64,000 nt of DNA, from assembly GCF_003143755.1 (NCBI RefSeq), contig NZ_QFRI01000004.1, forward strand, positions 62,001 to 126,000, read 5' to 3'. Below, piece after piece: positions 36,588-45,539 of the stretch. The stretch is from Algibacter marinivivus. GTDB taxonomy: Bacteria; Bacteroidota; Bacteroidia; Flavobacteriales; Flavobacteriaceae. The notes beneath the pieces are model-generated. The model was not told where the DNA came from, did not search any database, and saw only the letters and a program-made list of their open reading frames with translations. Position 1 is the first letter of the stretch; the number at the start of each line of letters is the position of its first letter. Both the position numbers and the translations under genes were made by a program.

Positions 36588-38507
36588 ATGAAACGAATTT
36601 TATTATTTACAATGTGTTTTACATTCACATTTGCAACCCTTAATGCCCAAGATTACAATCAAGTTATATTTACTGGAGACGCAGGTACTGATGCTTGGGA
36701 AGACCCCGAAAATTGGCGTAGAGGAGGAGATCCATCGTTACCTGGAGTTCCTGAAGAAGGGGATGATATCTTGATTGAGGGATTTAGTGTTTATTTTAAT
36801 GGTCTTGGTTCTATTCCTCAGCAAGACTATGGGAATTTAGAGTTAAGATTTGGAGCACGATTATTTACTCAAGGGGATTTCCATCTCTATGGAGATTTCA
36901 TCGTGGATGCATCGAGTACTTTTGAAGTTGTTGTACAAGATATAGATTTGTTTAATAAAGTAACCTGTGAAGGAAATTTTTATTTTAACGGAACTGTAAA
37001 TTTACTTTTTTCAGGATATGCACCACAAATTGGAGATGCCTTTCAAGTTGTAGAGGGAAATCAAGGCTCTTGTCCTTCTCCTACATCTTATCTAAATCCT
37101 AGTTTTGATTTTGATACTATACTAACGGCACAATGTGACTTTGATGGGTTGTATTACGAAGTTTTAGATATTAATTATACAACTTCTATTGCTTGGGATG
37201 GTGAAGGAAATGATGGTATGTGGAGTAATCCTGCAAATTGGGATCCTAATGGTATTCCAGAAGCAGACTCTAGGGTGGTTATTAATTTGCCTGGGGGTGA
37301 TTTTGTGTCTACTAATGGTGCTGGAATTACAGCTGTTGCAAATGTTATTTTAGGAGCAGACAGTACTTTAGAAATAAATGGCGATTTTTTGCTAGATAAA
37401 TATATTTATGTAAAAAAAGGAGCAACATTATCTTGGACAGATGGAAAAATATATAGTAACGATCCTAATGATCAATCTGGAATAAACAGTTATGGAAATG
37501 TTAATCTTGATGGCCCTGGAACTAAAGAATTAGATACTAATATGTATTTATGGACATTTTTTGATGATATTAATCATAATCAGGGAAACTTAAACATAAA
37601 TAATGGTACAGTTAGGGTGTTTAATTTTAACAGCTATAACATTAATGGTGATAATATTACTATTGGTTATAATAGTGGTACACTTCATGAATTAACTGTT
37701 AGTGTTATTAGTGCTCTTAAAAAAACAACAGGAAGTGGAACATCTTCAGTTAATCTTACCACTTTTATAAATTATGGAGATGTTATTAGTGAATCAGGAA
37801 CCTTAGCATTTAATGAAGATTTAACTACAGGAGAATATTTAGATTGGATTGGAAGTTATGGTGGTAGTGGAAGTATTCAGTTTCCTAGTAATTTTGTTTT
37901 AGATGGCGTGGTAGCTCCAGGAAGCTCCCCAGGTATTTTAACTGTAGTTGGGGACTTTGTGACATCAACTTCCGCAACTTTTGAAATTGAAATAGATGGA
38001 CCAAATGCTGGAACTCAATACGATCAAATTTCAGTTACCAATAATGCAGGATTAGAAGGCGAAATAGAAGTTACATTGGGTTACTTACCAGCTAACGATG
38101 CAAGTTTCGAGATTATAAAATCTAATGAAATTTATAATTGCAGTCTACCTAGTACAGTAACAGCAACTTATAATGGTACACCCTATACTTTTGATGTTGT
38201 TTGTCACAATAACTCGGTATATTTAAATGGACCTAACGCAGTACTTTCTAATACTGAAAATATATTAGAAGACATTGCAATATATCCTAACCCTGTTAGC
38301 AGTGTTTTAAATATCAAGTCTAATTTAATAAGTAAAGGTAATTGGCAACTAATAAACCAATTAGGACAAGTAGTAAAAGCTTCAACTTTCGAATCTAACG
38401 AACTTAGAATTAATGTAAAGGAAGTACCTACTGGTGTTTATTTATTTAAAATTGAAGATGATAATTTAAATGCCACAACAACAAAACGGATAGTTGTTTC
38501 TAACTAA
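36588..38507 (+). CDS. Secreted protein with type A T9SS sorting domain
   Basis: 639 residues. Signal peptide ending ATLNAQD; two repeated segments with W-x-x-P-x-N-W (AWEDPENWRRGGDPSLPG and MWSNPANWDPNGIP) at about residues 31 and 213 that open beta-helix-like regions rich in Asn, Gly and Asp. The last ~75 residues are a type IX sorting domain: AIYPNPVSSVLNI, LINQLGQVVK and VPTGVYLFKI. It should be exported through the outer membrane by the T9SS and left on the surface or released. No catalytic motif is seen; adhesion or structural role is possible. Confidence 0.85.
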   Translation: MKRILLFTMCFTFTFATLNAQDYNQVIFTGDAGTDAWEDPENWRRGGDPSLPGVPEEGDDILIEGFSVYFNGLGSIPQQDYGNLELRFGARLFTQGDFHLYGDFIVDASSTFEVVVQDIDLFNKVTCEGNFYFNGTVNLLFSGYAPQIGDAFQVVEGNQGSCPSPTSYLNPSFDFDTILTAQCDFDGLYYEVLDINYTTSIAWDGEGNDGMWSNPANWDPNGIPEADSRVVINLPGGDFVSTNGAGITAVANVILGADSTLEINGDFLLDKYIYVKKGATLSWTDGKIYSNDPNDQSGINSYGNVNLDGPGTKELDTNMYLWTFFDDINHNQGNLNINNGTVRVFNFNSYNINGDNITIGYNSGTLHELTVSVISALKKTTGSGTSSVNLTTFINYGDVISESGTLAFNEDLTTGEYLDWIGSYGGSGSIQFPSNFVLDGVVAPGSSPGILTVVGDFVTSTSATFEIEIDGPNAGTQYDQISVTNNAGLEGEIEVTLGYLPANDASFEIIKSNEIYNCSLPSTVTATYNGTPYTFDVVCHNNSVYLNGPNAVLSNTENILEDIAIYPNPVSSVLNIKSNLISKGNWQLINQLGQVVKASTFESNELRINVKEVPTGVYLFKIEDDNLNATTTKRIVVSN

Positions 38508-38538
38508 CTTACTAAAAGTTATAATTAGTTTTAATTAT

Positions 38539-38570
38539 AAGAAGAGTTGCTAGAGATAGTAACTCTTCTT
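38539..38570. terminator. Terminator between convergent genes
   Basis: 13-bp stem AAGAAGAGTTGCT with its complement (one G:U) and a six-base loop. It reaches the stop codon of the CHAT gene on the minus strand. Confidence 0.75.
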
Positions 38571-41500
38571 TATTTTTTGCGAGTTTTTATTATGTAAACT
38601 GTAGCTATTATAAGTAATAAAACACATAATAAATACCATAATATAGTTGAAGATGTTTTTAAATTTATAGGACTAGTATCTCCTATTAAAACTAAACCTG
38701 CCCAGTAGTTTGGTGCTATAATTCTACCTTCGTTGTTAGAAATATAATTTAGTTTAGCTTGTTGTAAAGCTTTGTCTTTAGAAAGTCCTTTTTTGATGTT
38801 ATTATAAAACAGTTCTATTATTTGGGTACTAGATTTTTCATCTATTTTCCAAAGACTAGTTAAAATACTTTCACTTCCAGCATAATTAAATGCATGTGCT
38901 AAAGAAATCATGCCTTCTCCAGCTTGATAAGTTGGTTTTCCTGTTTCACAGGCTGTTAAAATAGCCAAATTAGAATTTAAATTTTCATTATAAATTTCAT
39001 AAGTGTATAATGAATTGTCTTCATCTTTAATATTTTTAGCAAAAATTAATCGCGATAATTCAGGAGAAATATTGTTTGATTCAGCATGCGTACCAATGTG
39101 AATAATTTTATGTTCATTAGCTTCATTTTTAAAAATTTGTTTGGATGCATTTTCATTTATAAAGTAATCGCCATCAAATAATCTAGAATATTCTTTAGCT
39201 AAATCTACACTAAATGGCTGTGGTAATAGACTTAAATATGTTTCATCTATTGATATAGAATCTTTTATTGCAACACTGTAATCTTGCTTCATTTTATCAT
39301 TAAATTCTGGAGCAAATGCAATAAAATCTTTTTGATAATTAATAGACTTTTTACTTGCACCTAATAATAACAAACTATAATTGTATGAAATAGTATGTTT
39401 TGCAAGTAAACTATGTTTTGCTAAATCTTTAAATGAATTTATTTTTGAAGGTGTTAAGCTTTCAAAACTTAAATTAAATAAAGGACCATCAGGAATAATA
39501 ATAACATTATCGGTAACTACATTTTTTTCAAAAGGCTTCCAAAGTTGCAGATATAATTGATGAAGTTTAGTGTTAGTATTAGATTGATGATTTGTTAGTT
39601 GAAATGTATAGTCTTCAACGTTTTTACTATCCAGTTTAAATAGATGCTTTTCTTTACTATCAATAACCATTGCGTATAAAATTGTATCAATAAATAGATA
39701 ACGTACAACAGTAGTGTTTTTTGGAATGTTATGTTTTAAACTATCCATAGGTTCTTCTATAGTTGCGTAACGCATTTTATAGTATTTGGGATAGACTTGT
39801 TTTATAGAATCTAGAAAAGAATTCCAATTAGAACTTGCTTGAGAGAATGATTTTAACCCATCGTTTATATTATTAATAGAAGTATTTAGATTGTTTTTTA
39901 GTATTTTTTCTCTTTGAATAACAGTATTTGGAATCCCAGAAAAAGTAATACTGTTTTTAAGATTAAAGCGAGAGCGAATACGATTATAAATACTTGATTC
40001 GTGTATACTTAGCAATTTATTTAAATATGTTTCATTATTGGTAAGATAATATAAATCTAAAAGTAATTGTTTTGAAAAATTGAATAACTCGCTGTTTTCA
40101 GTAATTAATAAATTTAAGTCTTCATATGAATTTATAATTGTTTTGCGTTGTTCAAGAATGTCCAAGCTGTTTTTAGTTTGATTTAGTAAATCAATTAAAA
40201 AATCTTCAGATTTATCTGTGTTTAATGCATATTTAGATTTAGCATTTATAAGTATGGCTTTGGGTTTTCTGTATTGAATTTGTATAGAATCCTTAAAGCT
40301 ATTTGTATCAATTTCAATATTATATAAAAAATTTATGGCCTCGTTACTATATGTTATGGCTTTATCATAGTTTTTTAATTTGTAATGTACCTCACTTAAA
40401 TTAACAATATGGTGGAATTCCTGTATCGTAGATTTAAAGTCGCTATTTTTTATAAAATTATAGGTTTCTTCTGCGTAAGAAATTGCTTCTGAAGCATTAT
40501 TTTGAGAAGCGTGAAATTGAGACATATTTATTATAACGTCTAAAAAATCCCTGTTATAAGTATTACCTAAAGCTTTCTTAAAAATGATATATGCTTTATT
40601 GTAATTATCGTCAGCATTTTCAATTTCGCCTAATTCATTACTAATGGAAGCCTTTGTAGATAACGCACTAGCATGCCAAAAAAGCTGAGTATTTTTGCTT
40701 TTATCAATTCTGTCTAACGCATGGTCTATCAGTTTTTTTCCAGCCTTAAAATCTCTTAGACCAATTTTTGCTTGTGCACATATAATAGGAGATATTGTTA
40801 AGTCATTATCATCAGGAGCTAAATTTTGTGCTTTTTTATTATAAGCATATGTTACTAGTTTATCTGCCTTTTCAAATTCTCCAACAGAATGATAGAATAC
40901 GCCTAAATTATCTATAGCAGCTAATTGGTGTTTTAATGCTCTTAGTTTTCTAGATTCATCATCTGAAATATCTAAATATTTTTGAAAACCTTCAATAACT
41001 TCTTTAGATGATTCAATAGCTTGATCTATTTTTCCTAAACTTTGATTTAATACAGCAAGATTGAGATTTACCAAAGCCTTTCTGTAATGCATATTCATAG
41101 GTGTTTTTTCAGCTTTATCTAACATTTTTAAAGCTTTATTAAAGTAAAAAACACTACTATCTAATTCAGAGGTTTGCCACATCATGCCACCTAAAGCGTT
41201 GTAAGTTTGATGTAAAGACTCATAGTCATCCTCTTTTGCGCCTTCCATAATAGTTGTGGCCTTTAAATAATATTTTTTTGCAGATGAGTAATTACCAAGA
41301 TTAGCAGATAAATAACCGAGATTATGATAAATAGAATTTATACCAGCTTTTTTTGGGTCTTTGATTTTTTTTGCTACTTCAAGAGCTTCTTCTACAATTT
41401 CATAAGATCTTTCTGTATAACCTGCGTCATCATATATCCAAGCTATTTCTAATAAAGCTTCTTTATCAACAAAAGGGCTATTGTATTGTTTTAGTTCTTT

Positions 41501-41788
41501 TCCATAAGCTTCTGCTTTTTTTATGGCCAACTCATAATCATTATTTGCTAGTTTTAAGCTTCCAACAAGAAACACATATTTTATTAGGCTATCTGTGTTT
41601 TTTTGAGCACGATAAAAATCTAAATGTGTTTTTAATTCTTTACTCGCTTTTTCTAAAGAATCATTTTTTATTAATTTTTGGATGTATGAAATATTTGAAA
41701 TAGAATCATTTTGAGCCTGAAACTTGAATACAAAAAGTAACACAAACATTAAAAATGTGTGTTTTAAAATTGATGAAGACTTAATCAT
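38570..41788 (-). CDS. Exported CHAT-domain protease with TPR array and C-terminal anchor
   Basis: 1072 residues. Signal peptide (hydrophobic HTFLMFVLLFVFKF, then QAQN), about twelve TPR units to residue ~540, a helical linker, and a C-terminal CHAT (caspase-like) peptidase domain. The catalytic dyad is visible: His901 in HIGTHAES and Cys947 in ILTACETG; WAGLVLIGD ends the domain. One membrane helix (about 1049-1067, WYLLCVLLLIIATVYII) and a basic KTRKK tail follow. With a signal peptide and this end, TPR and CHAT parts should lie in the periplasm. It is the last gene of an operon with a TPR membrane protein and an ECF sigma factor, spaced 13 and 7 bp apart. Confidence 0.88.
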   Translation of the reverse strand: MIKSSSILKHTFLMFVLLFVFKFQAQNDSISNISYIQKLIKNDSLEKASKELKTHLDFYRAQKNTDSLIKYVFLVGSLKLANNDYELAIKKAEAYGKELKQYNSPFVDKEALLEIAWIYDDAGYTERSYEIVEEALEVAKKIKDPKKAGINSIYHNLGYLSANLGNYSSAKKYYLKATTIMEGAKEDDYESLHQTYNALGGMMWQTSELDSSVFYFNKALKMLDKAEKTPMNMHYRKALVNLNLAVLNQSLGKIDQAIESSKEVIEGFQKYLDISDDESRKLRALKHQLAAIDNLGVFYHSVGEFEKADKLVTYAYNKKAQNLAPDDNDLTISPIICAQAKIGLRDFKAGKKLIDHALDRIDKSKNTQLFWHASALSTKASISNELGEIENADDNYNKAYIIFKKALGNTYNRDFLDVIINMSQFHASQNNASEAISYAEETYNFIKNSDFKSTIQEFHHIVNLSEVHYKLKNYDKAITYSNEAINFLYNIEIDTNSFKDSIQIQYRKPKAILINAKSKYALNTDKSEDFLIDLLNQTKNSLDILEQRKTIINSYEDLNLLITENSELFNFSKQLLLDLYYLTNNETYLNKLLSIHESSIYNRIRSRFNLKNSITFSGIPNTVIQREKILKNNLNTSINNINDGLKSFSQASSNWNSFLDSIKQVYPKYYKMRYATIEEPMDSLKHNIPKNTTVVRYLFIDTILYAMVIDSKEKHLFKLDSKNVEDYTFQLTNHQSNTNTKLHQLYLQLWKPFEKNVVTDNVIIIPDGPLFNLSFESLTPSKINSFKDLAKHSLLAKHTISYNYSLLLLGASKKSINYQKDFIAFAPEFNDKMKQDYSVAIKDSISIDETYLSLLPQPFSVDLAKEYSRLFDGDYFINENASKQIFKNEANEHKIIHIGTHAESNNISPELSRLIFAKNIKDEDNSLYTYEIYNENLNSNLAILTACETGKPTYQAGEGMISLAHAFNYAGSESILTSLWKIDEKSSTQIIELFYNNIKKGLSKDKALQQAKLNYISNNEGRIIAPNYWAGLVLIGDTSPINLKTSSTILWYLLCVLLLIIATVYIIKTRKK

Positions 41789-41801
41789 TAGATTGAAGAT
41801 T

Positions 41802-42542
41802 TTATTTTGTCAATTTTGAAAGTACTAGTTTAGATGCATCGGTTTCACTTAAGCTAAGATTTTTTTTAGCAAGTTCTACATTGCCTTCTTTCAAATAAGC
41901 TAAACCTAAATAATAGTATGCTTCATTCAAGAAAACAAATTCATCAGGCGCTTCAACGGACCGTTCTAAAAAAGGAATGGCTTCTGAAGTATTTTTATTA
42001 GCCATATAAGCAACACCTAAAAAGTAGTTTAATGTGTCATTTTCAGGTTTTTGTTCACTTAAAATTTTCCATTTATCAATTGCAATATTGTAATCACCAT
42101 GCTTATATTTTACCATAGCATCATAAAAATCATAATTATTTGTGCTACTCATGGTAGTTGGTAATCCTGGGTCTGGTTTAAAATGGTTAGCGTATAGTTT
42201 TTCGTTTTTAGGGGTGCTGAAAAACCAAATACTGCCTATTGCAATAATTACTGCAGCGGCAGCAGCTATTTTGCTGAAGTTTAAATATTTAACTTTTTTA
42301 TCTACAGGTTTTTTAACTATGGTTTTAGGAATATCTTTATGTAGTATATCTAGTTGTTCTTTTAAAGATTGTGCTTCAATACCTAAAAGCATGGTTTTTA
42401 TATCTTCAACTTTAACTTTAAACTCATTGTCAAGTTCAAGAAGTTGATTGAAATCTTTTAATTCTTGAGAAGTCATAGAACCATTAATGTATCGTTCTAT
42501 AATTTCTAATAATTCTTGTGATATGTCGCTATTATCGTTCAA
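41802..42542 (-). CDS. Single-span membrane protein with TPR, probable anti-sigma factor
   Basis: 246 residues. An N-terminal acidic and helical part (LLEIIERYINGSMTSQELKDF) of ~90 residues, one membrane helix (about 91-109, KIAAAAAVIIAIGSIWFF), and a C-terminal part with three TPR-like units (YNIAIDKWKIL, YFLGVAYMANKNTSEAI, YYLGLAYLKEGNVELA). The topology is that of an anti-sigma factor: cytoplasmic domain to hold sigma, TPR in the periplasm. The position between the ECF sigma gene and the CHAT gene supports this. The zinc-binding His/Cys motif of classical anti-sigmas is absent. Confidence 0.7.
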   Translation of the reverse strand: MNDNSDISQELLEIIERYINGSMTSQELKDFNQLLELDNEFKVKVEDIKTMLLGIEAQSLKEQLDILHKDIPKTIVKKPVDKKVKYLNFSKIAAAAAVIIAIGSIWFFSTPKNEKLYANHFKPDPGLPTTMSSTNNYDFYDAMVKYKHGDYNIAIDKWKILSEQKPENDTLNYFLGVAYMANKNTSEAIPFLERSVEAPDEFVFLNEAYYYLGLAYLKEGNVELAKKNLSLSETDASKLVLSKLTK

Positions 42543-42549
42543 TCTATAA

Positions 42550-43119
42550 TTATTTTGAGGCTAATACTAGAGCACGTAATTTTTCCATACATCTGTATTT
42601 CTTATTTCGTGCTGTGGTTTCTTCTATTTTTAATTCTGATGCTATATCTTTTATAGATTTTTTATCAAAATAAAAGGTGCTTAATAGTTTCTTACAAGGT
42701 TGCCCTAAGTTTTTAAAGGCAAGCATTGCTATTTTTAATTTATTATTCTTTAAATCAATGTTTTCATCTTTCTCATCTTTTATATAAACCAAAGTCTCAT
42801 AATTTAAAGATTTAAGGTTTTTAAAAGATTTAGATCTCAATACATCCATCCATTTGTTTTTTGCAATTTTATATAAATAGCCTTGCAAAGCGGTATCGTT
42901 TTTTGGAACGAATTTATCGTTTTTAATATGCGTCCAAACTGTAATAAATGCATCTTGATAGATGTCTTTTGCATACTCAATAGAACCACTGTTTTTAAGA
43001 ATTAAACTTTCAATTTTTGTGTAATTCTCTGTGTAAAAGAATTTTAAAACATTTGGGTCGTTTGATTTTATCGCATAAACGAGCTCTGATTGACTTAATG
43101 AATTTATTGACTTCCCCAT
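42550..43119 (-). CDS. ECF-family RNA polymerase sigma factor
   Basis: 189 residues with sigma region 2 (IEYAKDIYQDAFITVWTHI, then GYLYKIAKNKWMDVLR) and region 4 (FDKKSIKDIASELKIEETTARNK). It has no extra C-terminal domain. It leads the three-gene unit with the TPR membrane protein and the CHAT protease, and its own start is preceded by about 190 bp with no other gene and no strong TAnnTTTG, so autoregulation from an unrecognised promoter is possible. Confidence 0.9.
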   Translation of the reverse strand: MGKSINSLSQSELVYAIKSNDPNVLKFFYTENYTKIESLILKNSGSIEYAKDIYQDAFITVWTHIKNDKFVPKNDTALQGYLYKIAKNKWMDVLRSKSFKNLKSLNYETLVYIKDEKDENIDLKNNKLKIAMLAFKNLGQPCKKLLSTFYFDKKSIKDIASELKIEETTARNKKYRCMEKLRALVLASK

Positions 43120-43311
43120 GAATTAATAGCTAGAGGAAAGATACAATTATTTCATTTTACAGCAAATACTTCACTACCAAAGGGCTAATATTTCGGTTAT
43201 CTACTTTTATCTCATATATTAAATTTATTTGATAGGAACTTAGTTATGTTATTACTTTGTTTTTTGATTCATTATTTACACAATTAATTACTATTTTAAA
43301 AAATGTAATTT

Positions 43312-44040
43312 TTACTCTTGCCCTACAATTACTGTTAATCTTGCTGTTGCTACTATAGATTCATAATAGCTTTTGACATTTGGAAAATTTGACATTGGTC
43401 CACTACCAGTTGTTGTATTTGCATGATAAAGTCCTGGTGAGAACTCGGTTAAGTGGCTAGCTCCAGACCCTACATCATTGCCTTGTCTAATAGAGTCATC
43501 TGGTTTCCAAAAATAGGTTCTTCCTACATTAGAAGGAATAACATCTGGAGTGTAATCTAATATTTCGAGATGATAGCTTAATGCATTGTCTATGGCAGGG
43601 ACTTCAAAATAGGCCACTATACCATAACCTCCAGCACCTTCCCACCATCTGTATTTAATATTTAAAGTTTGTATAATTACTTCGGGTTCTGTTGTAAAGA
43701 AAAATGAGGCTAGAGATGTACCTCCGTTACCATCTCTAGCTTCAACATAGCCTTCGTAATTGGTTTCTGGTTCCAATCCAGAAAAACTGTAAGTTAAGTT
43801 AGTGCCACCAGATGCAATTTCTTGACCTTCTAGAATTATAGCATAAGATACATCATCGTCATCTGGATCAATAGATTCTGTCCACTCTATAGTAGCCCCA
43901 TTAGCTGTAGTTTCTATTGTATTTGCAGAAAATAATCCAGGAACGGAATTGTTTGGGTCACTATCTGATGTTGTGCAACTCGCTAATAATAATGTAAAAA
44001 AAACGATTAAGTAATATTTAGTTCTTTGGAATGTTACCAT
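43312..44040 (-). CDS. Lipoprotein with fibronectin type III-like domain
   Basis: 242 residues. Lipoprotein signal ending LLASC (Cys22), then an acidic TTSDSDPNN stretch that could be a surface-export signal. Residues ~35-115 form a fibronectin III-like sandwich (TANGATIEWTESIDPDDDDVSYAI, SFSGLEPETNYEGYVEARDG). The second half (NIKYRWWEGAGGYGIVAYFE onward) is beta-rich and unrecognised. Probably a surface lipoprotein of unknown binding partner. Confidence 0.75.
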   Translation of the reverse strand: MVTFQRTKYYLIVFFTLLLASCTTSDSDPNNSVPGLFSANTIETTANGATIEWTESIDPDDDDVSYAIILEGQEIASGGTNLTYSFSGLEPETNYEGYVEARDGNGGTSLASFFFTTEPEVIIQTLNIKYRWWEGAGGYGIVAYFEVPAIDNALSYHLEILDYTPDVIPSNVGRTYFWKPDDSIRQGNDVGSGASHLTEFSPGLYHANTTTGSGPMSNFPNVKSYYESIVATARLTVIVGQE

Positions 44041-44151
44041 AGTTATTGTTTTTTAAATGTTAGTGTTTTATTGAATTTATAACTTTGTAATTATGATTTT
44101 TATAGTCATCGTAATTAAATTAAAATGTCATCATCAGTTAAACTTTTATAG

Positions 44152-44159
44152 TATTTTTG
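44152..44159 (+). promoter_or_regulatory. -7 element almost touching the next start codon
   Basis: TATTTTTG matches TAnnTTTG and ends 4 bp before the ATG at 44164, so transcription would begin at or next to the start codon. Confidence 0.5.
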
Positions 44160-44163
44160 CAAC

Positions 44164-44541
44164 ATGAATAAACCACTATCAGCTCAAGAATTACATAACT
44201 TAGCAATGAATCATGTTGGAAAAGATTTAGAGCAACGTGGTTTTGAGTTTATTGCTGTGAATAGTAAGCTTAAAAAGCATCCACAATTTGTATGTATTGA
44301 TAAAAACAAACAGTACTATTTTGTTATTGTACGCGCTGTGATTTTACCAGAAAACCCTAATAACTATGATGTAGTTTGGATGGAATCCTTTAAAAATCAT
44401 GCAAGAGAGAAAGATGCAAAAGTACTTTATGCTGGGGTTGGAATTGGGAGTACTGAAGGTGAGAAAGAGCCAATTTATTTAAACAAAGATTACTTGTTAG
44501 AGTATAATGGTATTCAGGTTTTAGAGACTAATTTAAATTAG
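44164..44541 (+). CDS. Conserved protein of unknown function upstream of apbE
   Basis: 125 residues, soluble. Mixed alpha/beta with LSAQELHNLAMNHVGKDLE, FVCIDKNKQYYFVIVRAV and YAGVGIGSTEGEKEPIYLN. No recognised domain or catalytic motif. It lies 19 bp before apbE and is probably cotranscribed, hinting at a link with flavin transfer or NQR. The predicted promoter puts the transcript start at the ATG, i.e. a leaderless mRNA. Confidence 0.7.
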   Translation: MNKPLSAQELHNLAMNHVGKDLEQRGFEFIAVNSKLKKHPQFVCIDKNKQYYFVIVRAVILPENPNNYDVVWMESFKNHAREKDAKVLYAGVGIGSTEGEKEPIYLNKDYLLEYNGIQVLETNLN

Positions 44542-44560
44542 AAATCTTATTAATTTATTT

Positions 44561-45538
44561 ATGAGGAATTTAGTTGTATTACTAATAATTAGTGTTTTGT
44601 TTTCTTGTAAAAGAGAGCCTAAAAACACAAAGTTGTCAGGAGCTATTTTTGGTACGAGCTATTCCATTATTTATGACTCTGATATCAATTATGAAACTCA
44701 ATTTGATAGTTTATTTTATGTGATTAATAAGTCCTTGTCTACGTATCAAACAAATTCTGATATTTCTAAATTAAATAGAAATGAATCTTTTGAAATTGAT
44801 AAACACTTTATAAAAGTTTACGATGCCTCAAAAGAAATTTTTGGACAAACTGAGGGTGCTTTTGATCCAACTATTGGAAATGTAGTTAATGCATGGAAAT
44901 TTGGTTCAGAAAATACTATAGAAGTTGTTGATAGCCTAAAAATAGATAGTTTGATGCAGTATGTAGGTTTTGATAAAACATATAGGAGTAATAATACTAT
45001 AAGAAAATCTAATCCAAATGTTTATTTAGAATTTAATGCCATTGCTAAAGGCTATGCAGTTGATGTTTTAGGAGAATATCTTGAAAGTAATAAAATAGAG
45101 GATTATTTGGTTGAAATTGGTGGAGAAATTAGAACAAGAGGAATTAATGCTGAAAAACAAAGTAAATGGAAAGTAGGTGTAGAAGAACCTAATTTTGAAG
45201 GGCAAAAATCAATATTAAAATCTATAACTCTTAAGGATGAAGCTATGGCAACATCTGGTACATATAGAAAGTTTAAGATAGACGAAAACGGAAATAGATA
45301 TGCCCATATTATTGATACAGAAACGGGGTATCCTAGTAAAACTAATTTGTTAAGTATTTCAGTTATTACTGATGATTGCATGACAGCCGATGCTTATGCA
45401 ACAGCATTTAAATCTATGGGCGTTGATAAAATTAAAAGCTTTTTAAAAAATCACTTAGAATTGAAAGTGTTTTTGATTTTTGAGAATAAAAATAAAGAAC
45501 TTGAGACCTTAAACTTAAATGGTTTCCCTGAGTCTTAA
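44561..45538 (+). CDS. apbE: FAD:protein FMN transferase
   Basis: 325 residues. Lipoprotein signal ending LFSC (Cys16) places it on a periplasm-facing membrane. ApbE features: GTSYSIIYD at the start, LEFNAIAKGYAVDVLGEYL, EIGGEIRTRG, ATSGTYRKF, AHIIDTETGYPS and DDCMTADAYATAFKSMG. It transfers FMN from FAD to threonines of NqrB and NqrC. It is about 9.5 kb from the nqr operon on the same strand. Convergent with the methyltransferase gene, one base apart. Confidence 0.93.
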   Translation: MRNLVVLLIISVLFSCKREPKNTKLSGAIFGTSYSIIYDSDINYETQFDSLFYVINKSLSTYQTNSDISKLNRNESFEIDKHFIKVYDASKEIFGQTEGAFDPTIGNVVNAWKFGSENTIEVVDSLKIDSLMQYVGFDKTYRSNNTIRKSNPNVYLEFNAIAKGYAVDVLGEYLESNKIEDYLVEIGGEIRTRGINAEKQSKWKVGVEEPNFEGQKSILKSITLKDEAMATSGTYRKFKIDENGNRYAHIIDTETGYPSKTNLLSISVITDDCMTADAYATAFKSMGVDKIKSFLKNHLELKVFLIFENKNKELETLNLNGFPES

Positions 45539-45539
45539 A

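Noticed and set aside
38570-41788. CHAT protein as part of a gasdermin or CRISPR type III-E (Craspase-like) defence system
   Set aside because: There is no gasdermin-like gene, no Cas gene and no CRISPR array nearby, and the protein carries an export signal.
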